From assembly GCA_020848035.1 (NCBI GenBank), contig JADLAX010000092.1:16105-80104 (forward strand): a stretch of 64,000 bases of DNA, given 5' to 3'. The stretch comes from Anaerolineae bacterium. Lineage in GTDB: Bacteria > Chloroflexota > Anaerolineae > Promineifilales > Promineifilaceae. The translations under genes were made by a program, and so were the position numbers. How positions within the stretch are numbered: position 1 is the first letter of the stretch; every line of letters starts with the position of its first letter. Under the pieces are notes generated by a model. It had not been told where the DNA came from. It did no database searches and saw only the letters and a program-made list of their open reading frames with translations. Positions 22,437 through 30,062 of this stretch are shown piece by piece.

Positions 22437-24620
22437 TCACTTACCCCGTCGATTCCACAGCAGCAGCGCCAACCCACCAACGGCCGTTGCCACCACCGCC
22501 ACCAAACCCCCTGAGCTCTTCCGCCGCGAGGATACCCCCTTGGCCTGCACCGGAATTTTGGCCAGCTGTGCGCCGGTTTCCGCCTGGAGCTGAGCAAAGC
22601 GCATGGGGTTGGCCTTCAATTCGGCGGCCAGCTGGCGCTTGGCGGCAAACTGCTCTTCGGTGACCACTTCCTCAAACGAGCGCAGGTCGGCAATTTGGAA
22701 CTGGTGTTTTTTGAAGAGGCGATAGATTTCCTTGACCCGCTCGACCGAAATATTGCGACCCAGAGTGTAATCTTCAAAACGGCCGTCCATCGCCAAAAGC
22801 GCCGTTTCCGCCAGGCAGGCATACGCTGTCTTGGGCGGCAGGCCGATGTTGTAGCCAAAATCAATGTCGCCGGGGATGAGCACCTCGCCGCTTTCAATCA
22901 CCAACACGTCGGGGCGCAGGGCGGCTTCCGCTTTGTTGATGTCCGGCGGGCGGGCCACGTCGCAGATGACCGCGCCGGGCTTACACTTGGTGATGTCCAC
23001 AATGCGCTGGCCAAAAGCCGAGGTGGCGGTGACGATGAGGTCACAATCGCCAATCAGCTCGTCCGGGCGGGTGGCGATGGCCACCTTCGCCCCTGGCGTC
23101 TCCTCCTGGATGGTGCGCTTGAGGTCAATCAGCCGCTCCGGCTCAATCGAGACCAGCACCACATCGTAAATCGCCTGGGCCAGCAGGCGCGAGCAGACCG
23201 AGCCAATCGAGCCGGTGGCACCGATGATCATCACCTTGCCCTTGGTCAGATCGGTCGCGCCCATGTTGATGACCGCCTGCTTGGCCGCTTCCAGCGTGGC
23301 GGCAACCGTCAGGCTGTTGCCGCTGGTAATGGCGATGTCTGCCTCGTGGGCCACGGTGATGCCCGCATCGCCCACGACGCTGGTAAATGCGCCCAGGCCC
23401 ATGATGCGCGCCCCCTTGCGCTCGGCCATTTGCGCCGCCTGGCGCAGCCGGTTGTAGGTGAACCGCTCGCCGTGGCGCATCATCTGGCGCGGCGTAGCTC
23501 CCAGACTGAACAGATGTCCTTCGATGCGCTGCCCGGTGGTGGGTGACTGCCCGCCGGTGATGCGCGAGATGGGGATGGGCGGCATGTAAGCGGCAAACGC
23601 TTCCACAAGGCCATCGGGCAGATATTTGGTCCAGCGGAAGGCGCGGTGGTGGTGAATAAAGCTCACGCTGAGCGGATGGATGACAAAGGCAAAGCGGTTC
23701 ACATCAGCATTGTCGGCTTGCAGGCTGCGGATGGCCGGTGTCCACTCCAGATTGGCCATCATGTCCAGGTAGGTGTCTTCGTTGAGCGGCGCATCGGCAT
23801 TTTGGCGCAGGGCGGTCAGCGCCGCCTCGACCGTGGCTGCCGACCAGCGGCCCAAACCGGCCGCGCCGTCCAAAGCAGGCATGAGGGTGACCACGATATC
23901 CACGCCGCGCGCCTGCAAATCGGCCAGGTCGGCCTCGGTGGCGCTTTCGACGACGACGGTTTTGCGCTTGAGCGTGGCCGGGGCAAAGTAGCGAATCGTA
24001 CCGATGTCGCCCGCAATGACGTCGGCCCAGTCGAACGGGGCCTGGTTGGCGGCGGGCTGGCCGTTGGCCTGCGGGTAGAGCGCAGCGTAAGGCACGTCTT
24101 TTAAGCGATCTAACGTGAAAGGCGCGGCCTGGTTGCGCGTCTGGCGCAGGCCGACGCCGGGCACTTTGGGCAGGTTGAAGTAGATGAAGGGATCGGCGTA
24201 ACGCAGGGTGCCGCCGTGTTTTTCGAAGGCGCGGGCCATGCCGTTGTGGTTGAGGCCGGGGGTCATGAGCACCTGCTTGCGGCTGAAGATGCCCGGCTGG
24301 GCGCGGTCGGCCAGGATCATGCCCCAGCGCTCCAGCCCGGCACGGATGATACGGCCGTCTACCACCGGTGTTTGTTGAGCAACGGCCGTTAAGCTGGCCC
24401 CCTGTTCATGCGCCCGTTGCGCTGGACCTAATTCCAGCTCCGCAGGCATGCCGTTCAGGGCAATGGCGTCCACCTGCCCGTCGTACTGAGCGATGAGTTC
24501 ACGCGCTTTTTCCAGATCATTGGCGCAGTTCAGGTGGTGGATGTGGAGCATGTGCCCCATGAAGGTCACGGTTTCGGCCGTTTCGGGCCGGTTCAGGTGC
24601 AAGACGGCAATCTGTTTCAT
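22437..24620 (-). CDS. AAR-like fatty acyl reductase fused to a novel N-terminal domain, tail-anchored
   Basis: 727 residues. The central-C-terminal part (about 300-645) matches, from memory, cyanobacterial long-chain acyl-ACP reductase: GHLFSLGATPRQMM, IMGLGAFTSVVGDAG, GNSLTVAATLEAAK, the Rossmann motif VMIIGATGSIGSVC, and Cys602 in AYACLAETALLAMDGRF, aligned with the thioester-forming Cys of that enzyme (FACFAEAMLL). It would reduce an acyl thioester to an aldehyde with NADPH. The first 300 residues have no counterpart in the cyanobacterial enzyme and are unknown. The last 25 residues hold a membrane helix (LVAVVATAVGGLALLLW) after a basic patch, so the protein is anchored in the membrane. 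Start ATG 24620 follows GAGG. Divergent from the TetR-glycosyltransferase operon. No aldehyde-deformylating oxygenase is nearby. Confidence 0.75.
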   Translation of the reverse strand: MKQIAVLHLNRPETAETVTFMGHMLHIHHLNCANDLEKARELIAQYDGQVDAIALNGMPAELELGPAQRAHEQGASLTAVAQQTPVVDGRIIRAGLERWGMILADRAQPGIFSRKQVLMTPGLNHNGMARAFEKHGGTLRYADPFIYFNLPKVPGVGLRQTRNQAAPFTLDRLKDVPYAALYPQANGQPAANQAPFDWADVIAGDIGTIRYFAPATLKRKTVVVESATEADLADLQARGVDIVVTLMPALDGAAGLGRWSAATVEAALTALRQNADAPLNEDTYLDMMANLEWTPAIRSLQADNADVNRFAFVIHPLSVSFIHHHRAFRWTKYLPDGLVEAFAAYMPPIPISRITGGQSPTTGQRIEGHLFSLGATPRQMMRHGERFTYNRLRQAAQMAERKGARIMGLGAFTSVVGDAGITVAHEADIAITSGNSLTVAATLEAAKQAVINMGATDLTKGKVMIIGATGSIGSVCSRLLAQAIYDVVLVSIEPERLIDLKRTIQEETPGAKVAIATRPDELIGDCDLIVTATSAFGQRIVDITKCKPGAVICDVARPPDINKAEAALRPDVLVIESGEVLIPGDIDFGYNIGLPPKTAYACLAETALLAMDGRFEDYTLGRNISVERVKEIYRLFKKHQFQIADLRSFEEVVTEEQFAAKRQLAAELKANPMRFAQLQAETGAQLAKIPVQAKGVSSRRKSSGGLVAVVATAVGGLALLLWNRRGK

Positions 24621-24754
24621 AACTTCCTCACTTGTCGGCGGGTGGGGTCAGTCACCGGCGAGGGCAACTGCACTTGAAAAGAATACTAAAACAGGCATGG
24701 CTTTCGTTAGGATGAAGGGCACGGAAGCGGTGTGAACTCTGTCACCAATTCAAC

Positions 24755-24784
24755 TTGACATACGGCCGTTCCCCATGCTACACT
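24755..24784 (+). promoter_or_regulatory. sigma70-type promoter of the TetR operon
   Basis: TTGACA (24755-24760), 18-bp spacer containing ACGGCCGT, TACACT (24779-24784). Confidence 0.7.
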
Positions 24785-24795
24785 CGCCCCAACTA

Positions 24796-24813
24796 ACCGA
24801 CCAACCGGTCGGT
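24796..24813. promoter_or_regulatory. TetR-type operator (ACCGACC-N4-GGTCGGT)
   Basis: Perfect 7-bp arms around AACC, in the leader 14 bp before the TetR start codon and about 12 bp after the -10, a standard autorepression position. ACCGACCGGTCGGT-like sites are common for AcrR/TetR proteins. Confidence 0.75.
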
Positions 24814-24827
24814 CTTGAGCGAAAATT

Positions 24828-25412
24828 ATGACCGAACACGAAAGCAAAGCCCATATTATGGCCACCGCCCTGGCCGTTTTTGCCGAGAAAGGATTCGCCA
24901 AAGCGAGCATGAACGATATCGTGCGGGCCAGCGGCCTGAGCAAAGGCGGCGTCTACTGGCACTTCAAAAGCAAGGATGAGCTGATTGCGGCCATTTTTGA
25001 TCACTTTTTTGTGGAGCAGTTGGCGCTGTTGGATGTGATGCTGGCGGGGGACGGAACGGCCGTTGCCAAACTCACCCAGCTGGCCACCCTGACTGGACAA
25101 AGCGTGGCGGCAATGGCCAGCCAATTCCCCTCCCCACTGGAATTTTACGCGCTGGCCTCCCGCGAAGAGGGCCTGCAAAGCACGCTGCAAACCCACTTCC
25201 AAAACTACCAGACCAAAATTGCGGCGCTGGTTGATCAGGGCATCGCCCAGGGCGAATTCCGCAGCGTAGACAGCCAGGCCACGGCCAAAACGATCATCGC
25301 GCTGTTTGAAGGGGTGCTGCTGATCTGGGCCATCTCGCCAGAGTTAGTCAATTTAGAAACACAGGTGGAAACGGCCGTTCAGCTTCTCCTGCAAGGATTA
25401 CAAACCGCATGA
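24828..25412 (+). CDS. TetR/AcrR-family transcriptional regulator
   Basis: 194 residues. The N-terminal helix-turn-helix is canonical: ATALAVFAEKGFAKASMNDI then VRASGLSKGGVYWHFKSKDE. The C-terminal half (about 60-194) is the helical ligand-binding and dimerisation domain, resembling the TetR_C group with AVAKLTQLATLTGQSVAAMA and FEGVLLIWAISPELV. It presumably represses its own operon through the palindrome upstream and releases it on binding a small lipophilic ligand. The stop codon overlaps the glycosyltransferase start (ATGA), so both are translated as a unit. Given the divergent reductase, it may also control that gene. Confidence 0.92.
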   Translation: MTEHESKAHIMATALAVFAEKGFAKASMNDIVRASGLSKGGVYWHFKSKDELIAAIFDHFFVEQLALLDVMLAGDGTAVAKLTQLATLTGQSVAAMASQFPSPLEFYALASREEGLQSTLQTHFQNYQTKIAALVDQGIAQGEFRSVDSQATAKTIIALFEGVLLIWAISPELVNLETQVETAVQLLLQGLQTA

Positions 25413-26719
25413 CCTTACTTCTCTTTGCCCCCGTCACCTGGAACATCGCCGAAACCAGCCGTATGGTAGAGATTGCCAAAGTGTGCCGCGACCAGTTCGC
25501 CTTTGACTGCCACTTCATGGGCTACGGCGGCGATTTTGTGCCTCTCATCACCGACGCTGGTTTTGCCTTTCATCCCCAGCAGCCGCAGTTAACGCCGCAG
25601 CGCATTCAGGAACTGTGGAAAGCGGACCGGGGCGAGCGGGGCGGCAAGATGTTCACGCCGCAAGAGCTCATCGAACGGGGCAACAGCGAGCTGGCGCTGA
25701 TTGCCAATCTGCAACCAGCGGCCGTTGTGATGGGCTTCACGCTCAGCATGTACATTTCGGCGCGGGTGGCCAAAGTGCCGCTGGTGGTCGTTTGCCCGCT
25801 GGCGTTCACCCGCCCCTTTTTCGAGGCGGGGCTGGGTACCTGGCCTGCCCAATACAACGCTGGCCCGCTGCGGCTGCTGCCCGACGCGTGGAAGGATCGC
25901 TTTTTGAATTGGGCAGGACCGAAGCTAAAGTTATGGACACGGCCGTTTAATCAAGCCGCTGCCCATTTTGGTCTACCACCTTTCAAATACACCGTGGATC
26001 TGTTTGAAGGCGATCAGACGTTGGTCACCCAGATTCCCGACCTCACCGGGCTGCCCCAGCTGCCGCGTAACTGGCAATACGTCGGCCCCATCTTTGCCCG
26101 ATTGGACGGGGAAATCCCCACCGAAATTGAGCAGTTGCCGCGCGATAAGCCGCTGGTCTACTTTGCCATGGGCAGCAGCGCCAACCAGGACGTGCTGGTT
26201 CACGTCATGCAGCTGCTGGGCGAGCTGCCGTACACGGTGATTGCTCCCATCAAGGCTCATTTGCGCGGGGTGGAAACGGCCGTTCCGCCCAACATTCACA
26301 CCTTCGACTGGCTGCCCGCCCACAAGGTAAATCCGCTGGCCGAAGTGGCCGTCATTCACGGCGGTGAGGGCACAGTGCAAACCGCCTGCGCCTCCGGCAC
26401 GCCATTTGTGGGCATTGGCCTCCAGCCCGAACAAGATTGGAACATTGAATTTATGGCGCGACAGGGAACGGCCGTACGCTTACCCAAATACGGCGTCACC
26501 CGCGACCAGCTGCATCAAGCCATTGAGCATCTACGGCTGGACCCCCAGGTGCGCCGCCGCGCCCAAGAAATTCAGGCGCTCATGGCCATCTGGCCCGGCG
26601 CGGAAAATGTAGCCAGTTTTTTGGCCCAGCGTTACTCATCAGCAAAAAACCGAACCGCAGAGATCGCGGAGAACGCAGAGAATAAAAAATCTCCGCGCCC
26701 TCCGCGCCCTCTGCGGTAA
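25409..26719 (+). CDS. GT1-type (UGT/MGT-like) glycosyltransferase with repeat-derived C-terminal tail
   Basis: 436 residues. The acceptor-binding half starts MTLLLFAPVTWNIAETSRMV; the donor half has VYFAMGSSANQDVL and the nucleotide-sugar motif HGGEGTVQTACASGTPFVGI followed by QPEQDWNIEFM, as in macrolide and terpenoid glycosyltransferases. It would move a sugar from a nucleotide donor to a lipophilic acceptor. The last 25 residues (KNRTAEIAENAENKKSPRPP then RPLR) are not protein-like: they are the translation of the intergenic hairpin repeat at 26652-26722, which has taken over the original stop codon. Cotranscribed with the TetR gene and followed after 13 bp by a Ddn-type protein. Confidence 0.85.
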   Translation: MTLLLFAPVTWNIAETSRMVEIAKVCRDQFAFDCHFMGYGGDFVPLITDAGFAFHPQQPQLTPQRIQELWKADRGERGGKMFTPQELIERGNSELALIANLQPAAVVMGFTLSMYISARVAKVPLVVVCPLAFTRPFFEAGLGTWPAQYNAGPLRLLPDAWKDRFLNWAGPKLKLWTRPFNQAAAHFGLPPFKYTVDLFEGDQTLVTQIPDLTGLPQLPRNWQYVGPIFARLDGEIPTEIEQLPRDKPLVYFAMGSSANQDVLVHVMQLLGELPYTVIAPIKAHLRGVETAVPPNIHTFDWLPAHKVNPLAEVAVIHGGEGTVQTACASGTPFVGIGLQPEQDWNIEFMARQGTAVRLPKYGVTRDQLHQAIEHLRLDPQVRRRAQEIQALMAIWPGAENVASFLAQRYSSAKNRTAEIAENAENKKSPRPPRPLR

Positions 26720-26722
26720 AAA
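26652..26722. repeat. hairpin repeat captured by a coding end
   Basis: Left arm ACCGCAGAGATCGCGGAGAA, right arm TCCGCGCCCTCCGCGCCCTC then TGCGGT, then A-rich. It encodes the C-terminal tail of the glycosyltransferase and ends just before the next ribosome site. Confidence 0.8.
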
Positions 26723-26732
26723 AGACGAAATC

Positions 26733-27206
26733 ATGAACCAAACGAATCAAAAACCAGTCATCGGCCTTAAAAAGTTTTTCTTCCGCGCCCCGCTGTTTTT
26801 GTATCGCCTTAGGCTGGGCGGCCTGCTGGGGCAGCGCCTTTTGCTGCTCAACCACGTCGGCCGCAAAAGCGGCCAGCCTCGCCAGACGGTTCTGGAGGTG
26901 GTCAACCACGACAAAACCACCGACACTTATTTCATCGCCTCTGGCTTTGGCAAAAAGTCGGACTGGTATTCGAATATTTTGGTACAGCCCAAAGTGGAAA
27001 TTCAGGTAGGCTGGCGGAAAATGATGGTAACGGCCGTTCCCCTCACCCCAGAACAATCCGGCGAAGCAATGGCAGATTACGCCCGCCGCCACCCCACCGC
27101 CGCCAAAAACCTGGGCAAACTCATCGGCTACGACATCTCCACCGAAGCGGAATATCGCGCCATCGGCCAAGACTCAATTCCCTTCATCGCCTTAAAGCCA
27201 AGATGA
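26733..27206 (+). CDS. Ddn-like (F420-type) nitroreductase family protein
   Basis: 157 residues of the deazaflavin-dependent nitroreductase family (DUF385). Diagnostic stretches: LLLLNHVGRKSGQPRQTVLE, then TYFIASGFGKKSDWYSNILV and PKVEIQVGWRKMMVTAVPL. In actinobacteria these split-barrel proteins use cofactor F420 to reduce quinones, nitro-compounds or other lipophilic molecules; whether this organism makes F420 is not visible here, and related proteins may bind flavin or heme instead. The start ATG 26733 has no strong ribosome site, only AAAAAGACG, because the preceding hairpin occupies the leader. It is the last gene of the TetR-glycosyltransferase cluster. Confidence 0.8.
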   Translation: MNQTNQKPVIGLKKFFFRAPLFLYRLRLGGLLGQRLLLLNHVGRKSGQPRQTVLEVVNHDKTTDTYFIASGFGKKSDWYSNILVQPKVEIQVGWRKMMVTAVPLTPEQSGEAMADYARRHPTAAKNLGKLIGYDISTEAEYRAIGQDSIPFIALKPR

Positions 27207-27221
27207 TCCCAGGCACTTAGA

Positions 27222-27280
27222 ATCTACAGATTTCACTTACACAGATTTTTCTCTGCGTTCTCCGCGCCCGCTGCGGAATA
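27222..27280. repeat. degenerate CACAGAT/CTCCGCG-type repeat
   Basis: Units CACAGATTT, TCTGCGTTC, TCCGCGCCC, TGCGG; one-armed relative of the 26652 and 16769 elements. Confidence 0.5.
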
Positions 27281-27336
27281 TGTAATTGGCAGAAAGTCTC
27301 TCAAAATAAACGAGCGTGGAATCTGGCAATTAATTG

Positions 27337-27391
27337 AGTAAACCGCACAACAATGGCGATTTTATCTTCCACAATCTTTGTGCGGTTTACT
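27337..27391. terminator. long inverted repeat (AGTAAACCGCACAA), possible terminator
   Basis: Perfect 14-bp arms 27337-27350 and 27378-27391 with a 27-nt loop. It lies between the convergent Ddn-like and 27432-28199 genes. No strong T-run, so it may equally be a small repeat element. Confidence 0.5.
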
Positions 27392-27431
27392 TAATCACAT
27401 TGGCAAACTAAAAAACAGTCTTATTCAAGCA

Positions 27432-28199
27432 TCAGGCCTGGTTGGCAGAACGCCACCAGCGGTAATAGGTGCTGCGCAGCTCCTCCCGCGACGGCAGCGG
27501 GAAGTAAACCAACCCATCCTTATTGCCCAGGTAAATACCAGACTTAATCATCCGGTACGGATATTCAACCGTCTCGACACGGTTCACAATTTTGGTGTGA
27601 ATCTGTTTGTTGCGCACCTCCAACAGACACTCCCGTAAATGGTGAATGTAGGTGTAGGGCAGATCGCGGAAGTCACCGCGCTCGGGATCTTCGGCCAGCT
27701 CACCCAGCTCCAGGTCCACAAAACAAATAGCCGGGAAGTGCACCAGGCTGTCTGGATTGTGGGTAAGGAACTGGTAATACTGCTCTGGGCTTAAGGTGCT
27801 GACCACCAGCGGGTGAACTGGAGCAATTTCCTGGTACATTTTTAACGTGTTTGTTTCGTTAGGAATGGTTCGGCTGGGATCAATGCCCAACACTTCACCA
27901 TAGGCGGTTACCAGGTAGATTTTTTGCATCACGCTGGTGGGCACATGTTCCAACACACGATAAGTGGAGATGTAAACGGAACGCTTCGGTCTTCCATTGG
28001 GATGGGGTACGCAGCGCTCAATGCCATCATCAATCTTAAAGAACTCATGCCGGAAAGTGGGGTCCAGTTCAACAAACATGGCCTGACCATGCAATTTCTT
28101 GTGGGAACCAACGGCGTAGTAGGTGCCAAATTCTTCAGGCGGCAGCATGGAGGCGATGAGGGCTTCGGGGATGAGAGAGAGGTACAAGTGGACGGTCAT
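27432..28199 (-). CDS. conserved-looking protein of unknown function
   Basis: 255 residues, not recognised. It starts MTVHLYLSLIPEALIASMLP and contains YYAVGSHKKLHGQAMFVELD, YISTYRVLEHVPTSVMQKIY and LPYTYIHHLRECLLEVRNKQ. The balance of charged and hydrophobic residues suggests a soluble alpha/beta protein; no membrane helix or signal. No ACGGCCGT palindrome occurs in the gene or its immediate flanks, unusual for this genome. It stands alone between two spacers rich in inverted repeats. Start ATG 28197-28199 is preceded by weak AAGGAAG. Confidence 0.65.
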   Translation of the reverse strand: MTVHLYLSLIPEALIASMLPPEEFGTYYAVGSHKKLHGQAMFVELDPTFRHEFFKIDDGIERCVPHPNGRPKRSVYISTYRVLEHVPTSVMQKIYLVTAYGEVLGIDPSRTIPNETNTLKMYQEIAPVHPLVVSTLSPEQYYQFLTHNPDSLVHFPAICFVDLELGELAEDPERGDFRDLPYTYIHHLRECLLEVRNKQIHTKIVNRVETVEYPYRMIKSGIYLGNKDGLVYFPLPSREELRSTYYRWWRSANQA

Positions 28200-28569
28200 A
28201 AGGTTAAAAACTTCCTTTTCTAAAAAGGTGACTGCAAACTACGTGAAGGCCGCAAAGGGTCGATCTTTCCTGTAATTTGCCTAACACAAGCTGGGTCCTA
28301 TCTTCCTTTTTTTGGGTAAATCACAGTAGTAACAATAGGCGGTTTGTGAGGGTGATTATTGTCATGTATTAGAAATGATAGGGAAAACCGCTTTTTTATT
28401 GTCAATTGTCAACGATAAATTGTCAATGGTTTTAACGGTTCAGTTGGCATCCCGCACGAGGGCGCCTCGCGCTCCGTGCGGGTCAGTAGAATGGGTTTTT
28501 CAGCGGTGCCAGGCGCGAAGCGCCGAGGCACCGCCCTTACCCCAACGATAGCTGAATATTTACCAATGG
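28200..28569. other. 370-bp intergenic region with several hairpins
   Basis: No gene seen. It holds an inverted repeat GCGGTTT (near 28340) / AAACCGC (28384) followed by TTTTTTATT, a one-armed TTGTCAA heptad array (28399-28430), and two strong GC hairpins: CCCGCACG/CGTGCGGG (28451-28482) and GCGGTGCC-A-GGCGC with complement (28503-28534). The last is followed, on the minus strand side, by the stop of the beta-lactamase-fold gene and may end its transcript. Confidence 0.55.
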
Positions 28570-29763
28570 CTAATGGCGCAGACGGCCGAAGTGGATGCGG
28601 GCCTGGGCGAGGTCGATGGGCAGCAGGTAGTGGCCCTGGAATTGCACCTGCTGGGTAAACAGGTCCAGGGGCAGTCCATTGGTCAGCAGCACCACCACCC
28701 GATTTTTGCCACGCAGGGCACTGCGTTGGGGTACGGCGTAGGCGGCCAGGGCGAGCACCCCCGCCGTGGTGCCATCCTTGGCGGCAAAGCGATCAAAGTA
28801 GAGCCGCCGCAGCGGCCAATCGGAGGGAACAGACTCCATTTTTTGCTGCATGAGGGCGCTCACTTCGGGGGAAATAAAACGGCCGCTCCCCACCTGGGCC
28901 ATCATCTGGGCATAGTCACGGGCCGTACCTCTGGGCATGAGCTGCACGGCCGTTTCCTGAAAAGCCCACATTGCCTCGCCCGATACTGCCTGGCTGGTCA
29001 GGCTGCCCATAAAATCCAGCTGCGCTTGCCGCCAGCTAGCATCATTGGTGTACAGGTCGATCAGGCGATCCAGGTCGTTGAAGTCACCATTGGCCACGTT
29101 GGCCTGCACCGCCTGCACCCACGCCAGCGAAAACGGTTCTTCGTGGTTAAAGATGGCCAGGGCGTAACCCAGGGTATGATGGATCGGTGTGTGGTGCGGC
29201 AGGTAAGTTTGGGTAACGGCCGTTACCCGTTCCACCCCCACCCGCTCCAGCAAATAGTCGGTGGCGGCATTGCCGCTGTAGTGCATCATCATCGTGGCCA
29301 GGTCATCGAGGGTGACAACGGCCGTTTGGTCTACGGCAAAACCCAGTTCATCCGCTGCCAGCCCCACGCGGCGCAGCCCGGCGATATGTGCCCCGCCATC
29401 GCTGCCGGGCAGGTAGAAGCGCTCCCACGCGGCCACGGGCACCGCTTCGTGGGGGTCCAACTCGCCATTCACCACCATTTCGGCATAGGTGGCCAGCACG
29501 GCCGTTTTCATCACCGAGGCCACCACCAGCGGTTGGTCGGCGTTGTGGAACAGGGCCGAACCATCTTCAACCAGGTTGCCATTTTCGTCGAAGGTGTAGG
29601 TAACAACGGCCGTCTCCTCTGGATGAGCAATGATAAAATCGGTCATCGCTTGTTGTACCCGGTTTACCTGCCAGAAGAGGGTGGCAACGGCCGTTGCCCC
29701 CAGCAAAACAACCGTTCCCACGATCCACAGAACCATCCGCTTCCTCCGCACTTTTGTGGCCAT
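28570..29763 (-). CDS. membrane-anchored class A beta-lactamase-fold serine hydrolase
   Basis: 397 residues. Start ATG 29763 with GGAGGG five bases upstream. A basic N-terminus and one membrane helix (10-31, MVLWIVGTVVLLGATAVATL) anchor the enzyme outside the membrane. Serine-enzyme motifs: S83-V-M-K86 (SxxK), Y162-S-G-N165 in the place of SDN/YxN, and KDGT in FAAKDGTTAGVLA for KTG. This set fits class A beta-lactamase/DD-peptidase relatives (beta-lactamase2 family). The KDG in place of KTG and the absence of a typical ExxxN make a true lactamase less sure; a peptidoglycan peptidase is as likely. Confidence 0.8.
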   Translation of the reverse strand: MATKVRRKRMVLWIVGTVVLLGATAVATLFWQVNRVQQAMTDFIIAHPEETAVVTYTFDENGNLVEDGSALFHNADQPLVVASVMKTAVLATYAEMVVNGELDPHEAVPVAAWERFYLPGSDGGAHIAGLRRVGLAADELGFAVDQTAVVTLDDLATMMMHYSGNAATDYLLERVGVERVTAVTQTYLPHHTPIHHTLGYALAIFNHEEPFSLAWVQAVQANVANGDFNDLDRLIDLYTNDASWRQAQLDFMGSLTSQAVSGEAMWAFQETAVQLMPRGTARDYAQMMAQVGSGRFISPEVSALMQQKMESVPSDWPLRRLYFDRFAAKDGTTAGVLALAAYAVPQRSALRGKNRVVVLLTNGLPLDLFTQQVQFQGHYLLPIDLAQARIHFGRLRH

Positions 29764-29849
29764 CTTTCCCTCCAAGGTTTTGTAACAATCAAGCTGGCTT
29801 GTTGCGCCACCTGCTTTACGAAAAAAGATAGCAAAACCACTCAAGGTTA

Positions 29850-29890
29850 TGGATCAAAAAAGGCTGGCGTTCCTAAAACGTCAGCCTTTT
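29850..29890 (-). terminator. rho-independent terminator after acs
   Basis: AAAGGCTGGCGTT (left) and AACGTCAGCCTTT (right), one mismatch; on the minus strand the stem is followed by TTTTTT. Lies downstream of the acetyl-CoA synthetase gene. Confidence 0.6.
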
Positions 29891-29892
29891 CT

Positions 29893-30005
29893 AAAATCCA
29901 CGGATTTCGCAGATTACACAGATTTTCTCATCTGCGAAATCTGTCCCTATCTTTGCAGTTTTCACCCTAATCAGAGAAAGTTTCATACCCGCCTTCGCGG
30001 GTATG
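29893..30005. repeat. two adjacent hairpins (ATTTCGCAGAT type and CATACCCGC type)
   Basis: 29893-29947: CGGATTTCGCAGATTACACA pairs with ATCTGCGAAATCTGTCC. 29984-30005: CATACCCGC, CTTC loop, GCGGGTATG, a perfect 9-bp stem of a type I recall in many bacterial genomes. Confidence 0.65.
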
Positions 30006-30062
30006 ACAAGCAAAAAATGCAAATATAGTGAGCTGTGGATTATTTCAAAAACAGATCACCAC

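Noticed and set aside
22437..27206. Alkane biosynthesis pair (AAR plus aldehyde-deformylating oxygenase)
   Set aside because: Only the reductase-like part is present; no ferritin-like oxygenase with its Glu/His motifs nearby.
28570..29763. True class A beta-lactamase
   Set aside because: SxxK is present but the SDN and KTG boxes deviate (YSGN, KDGT), so only the fold family is claimed.
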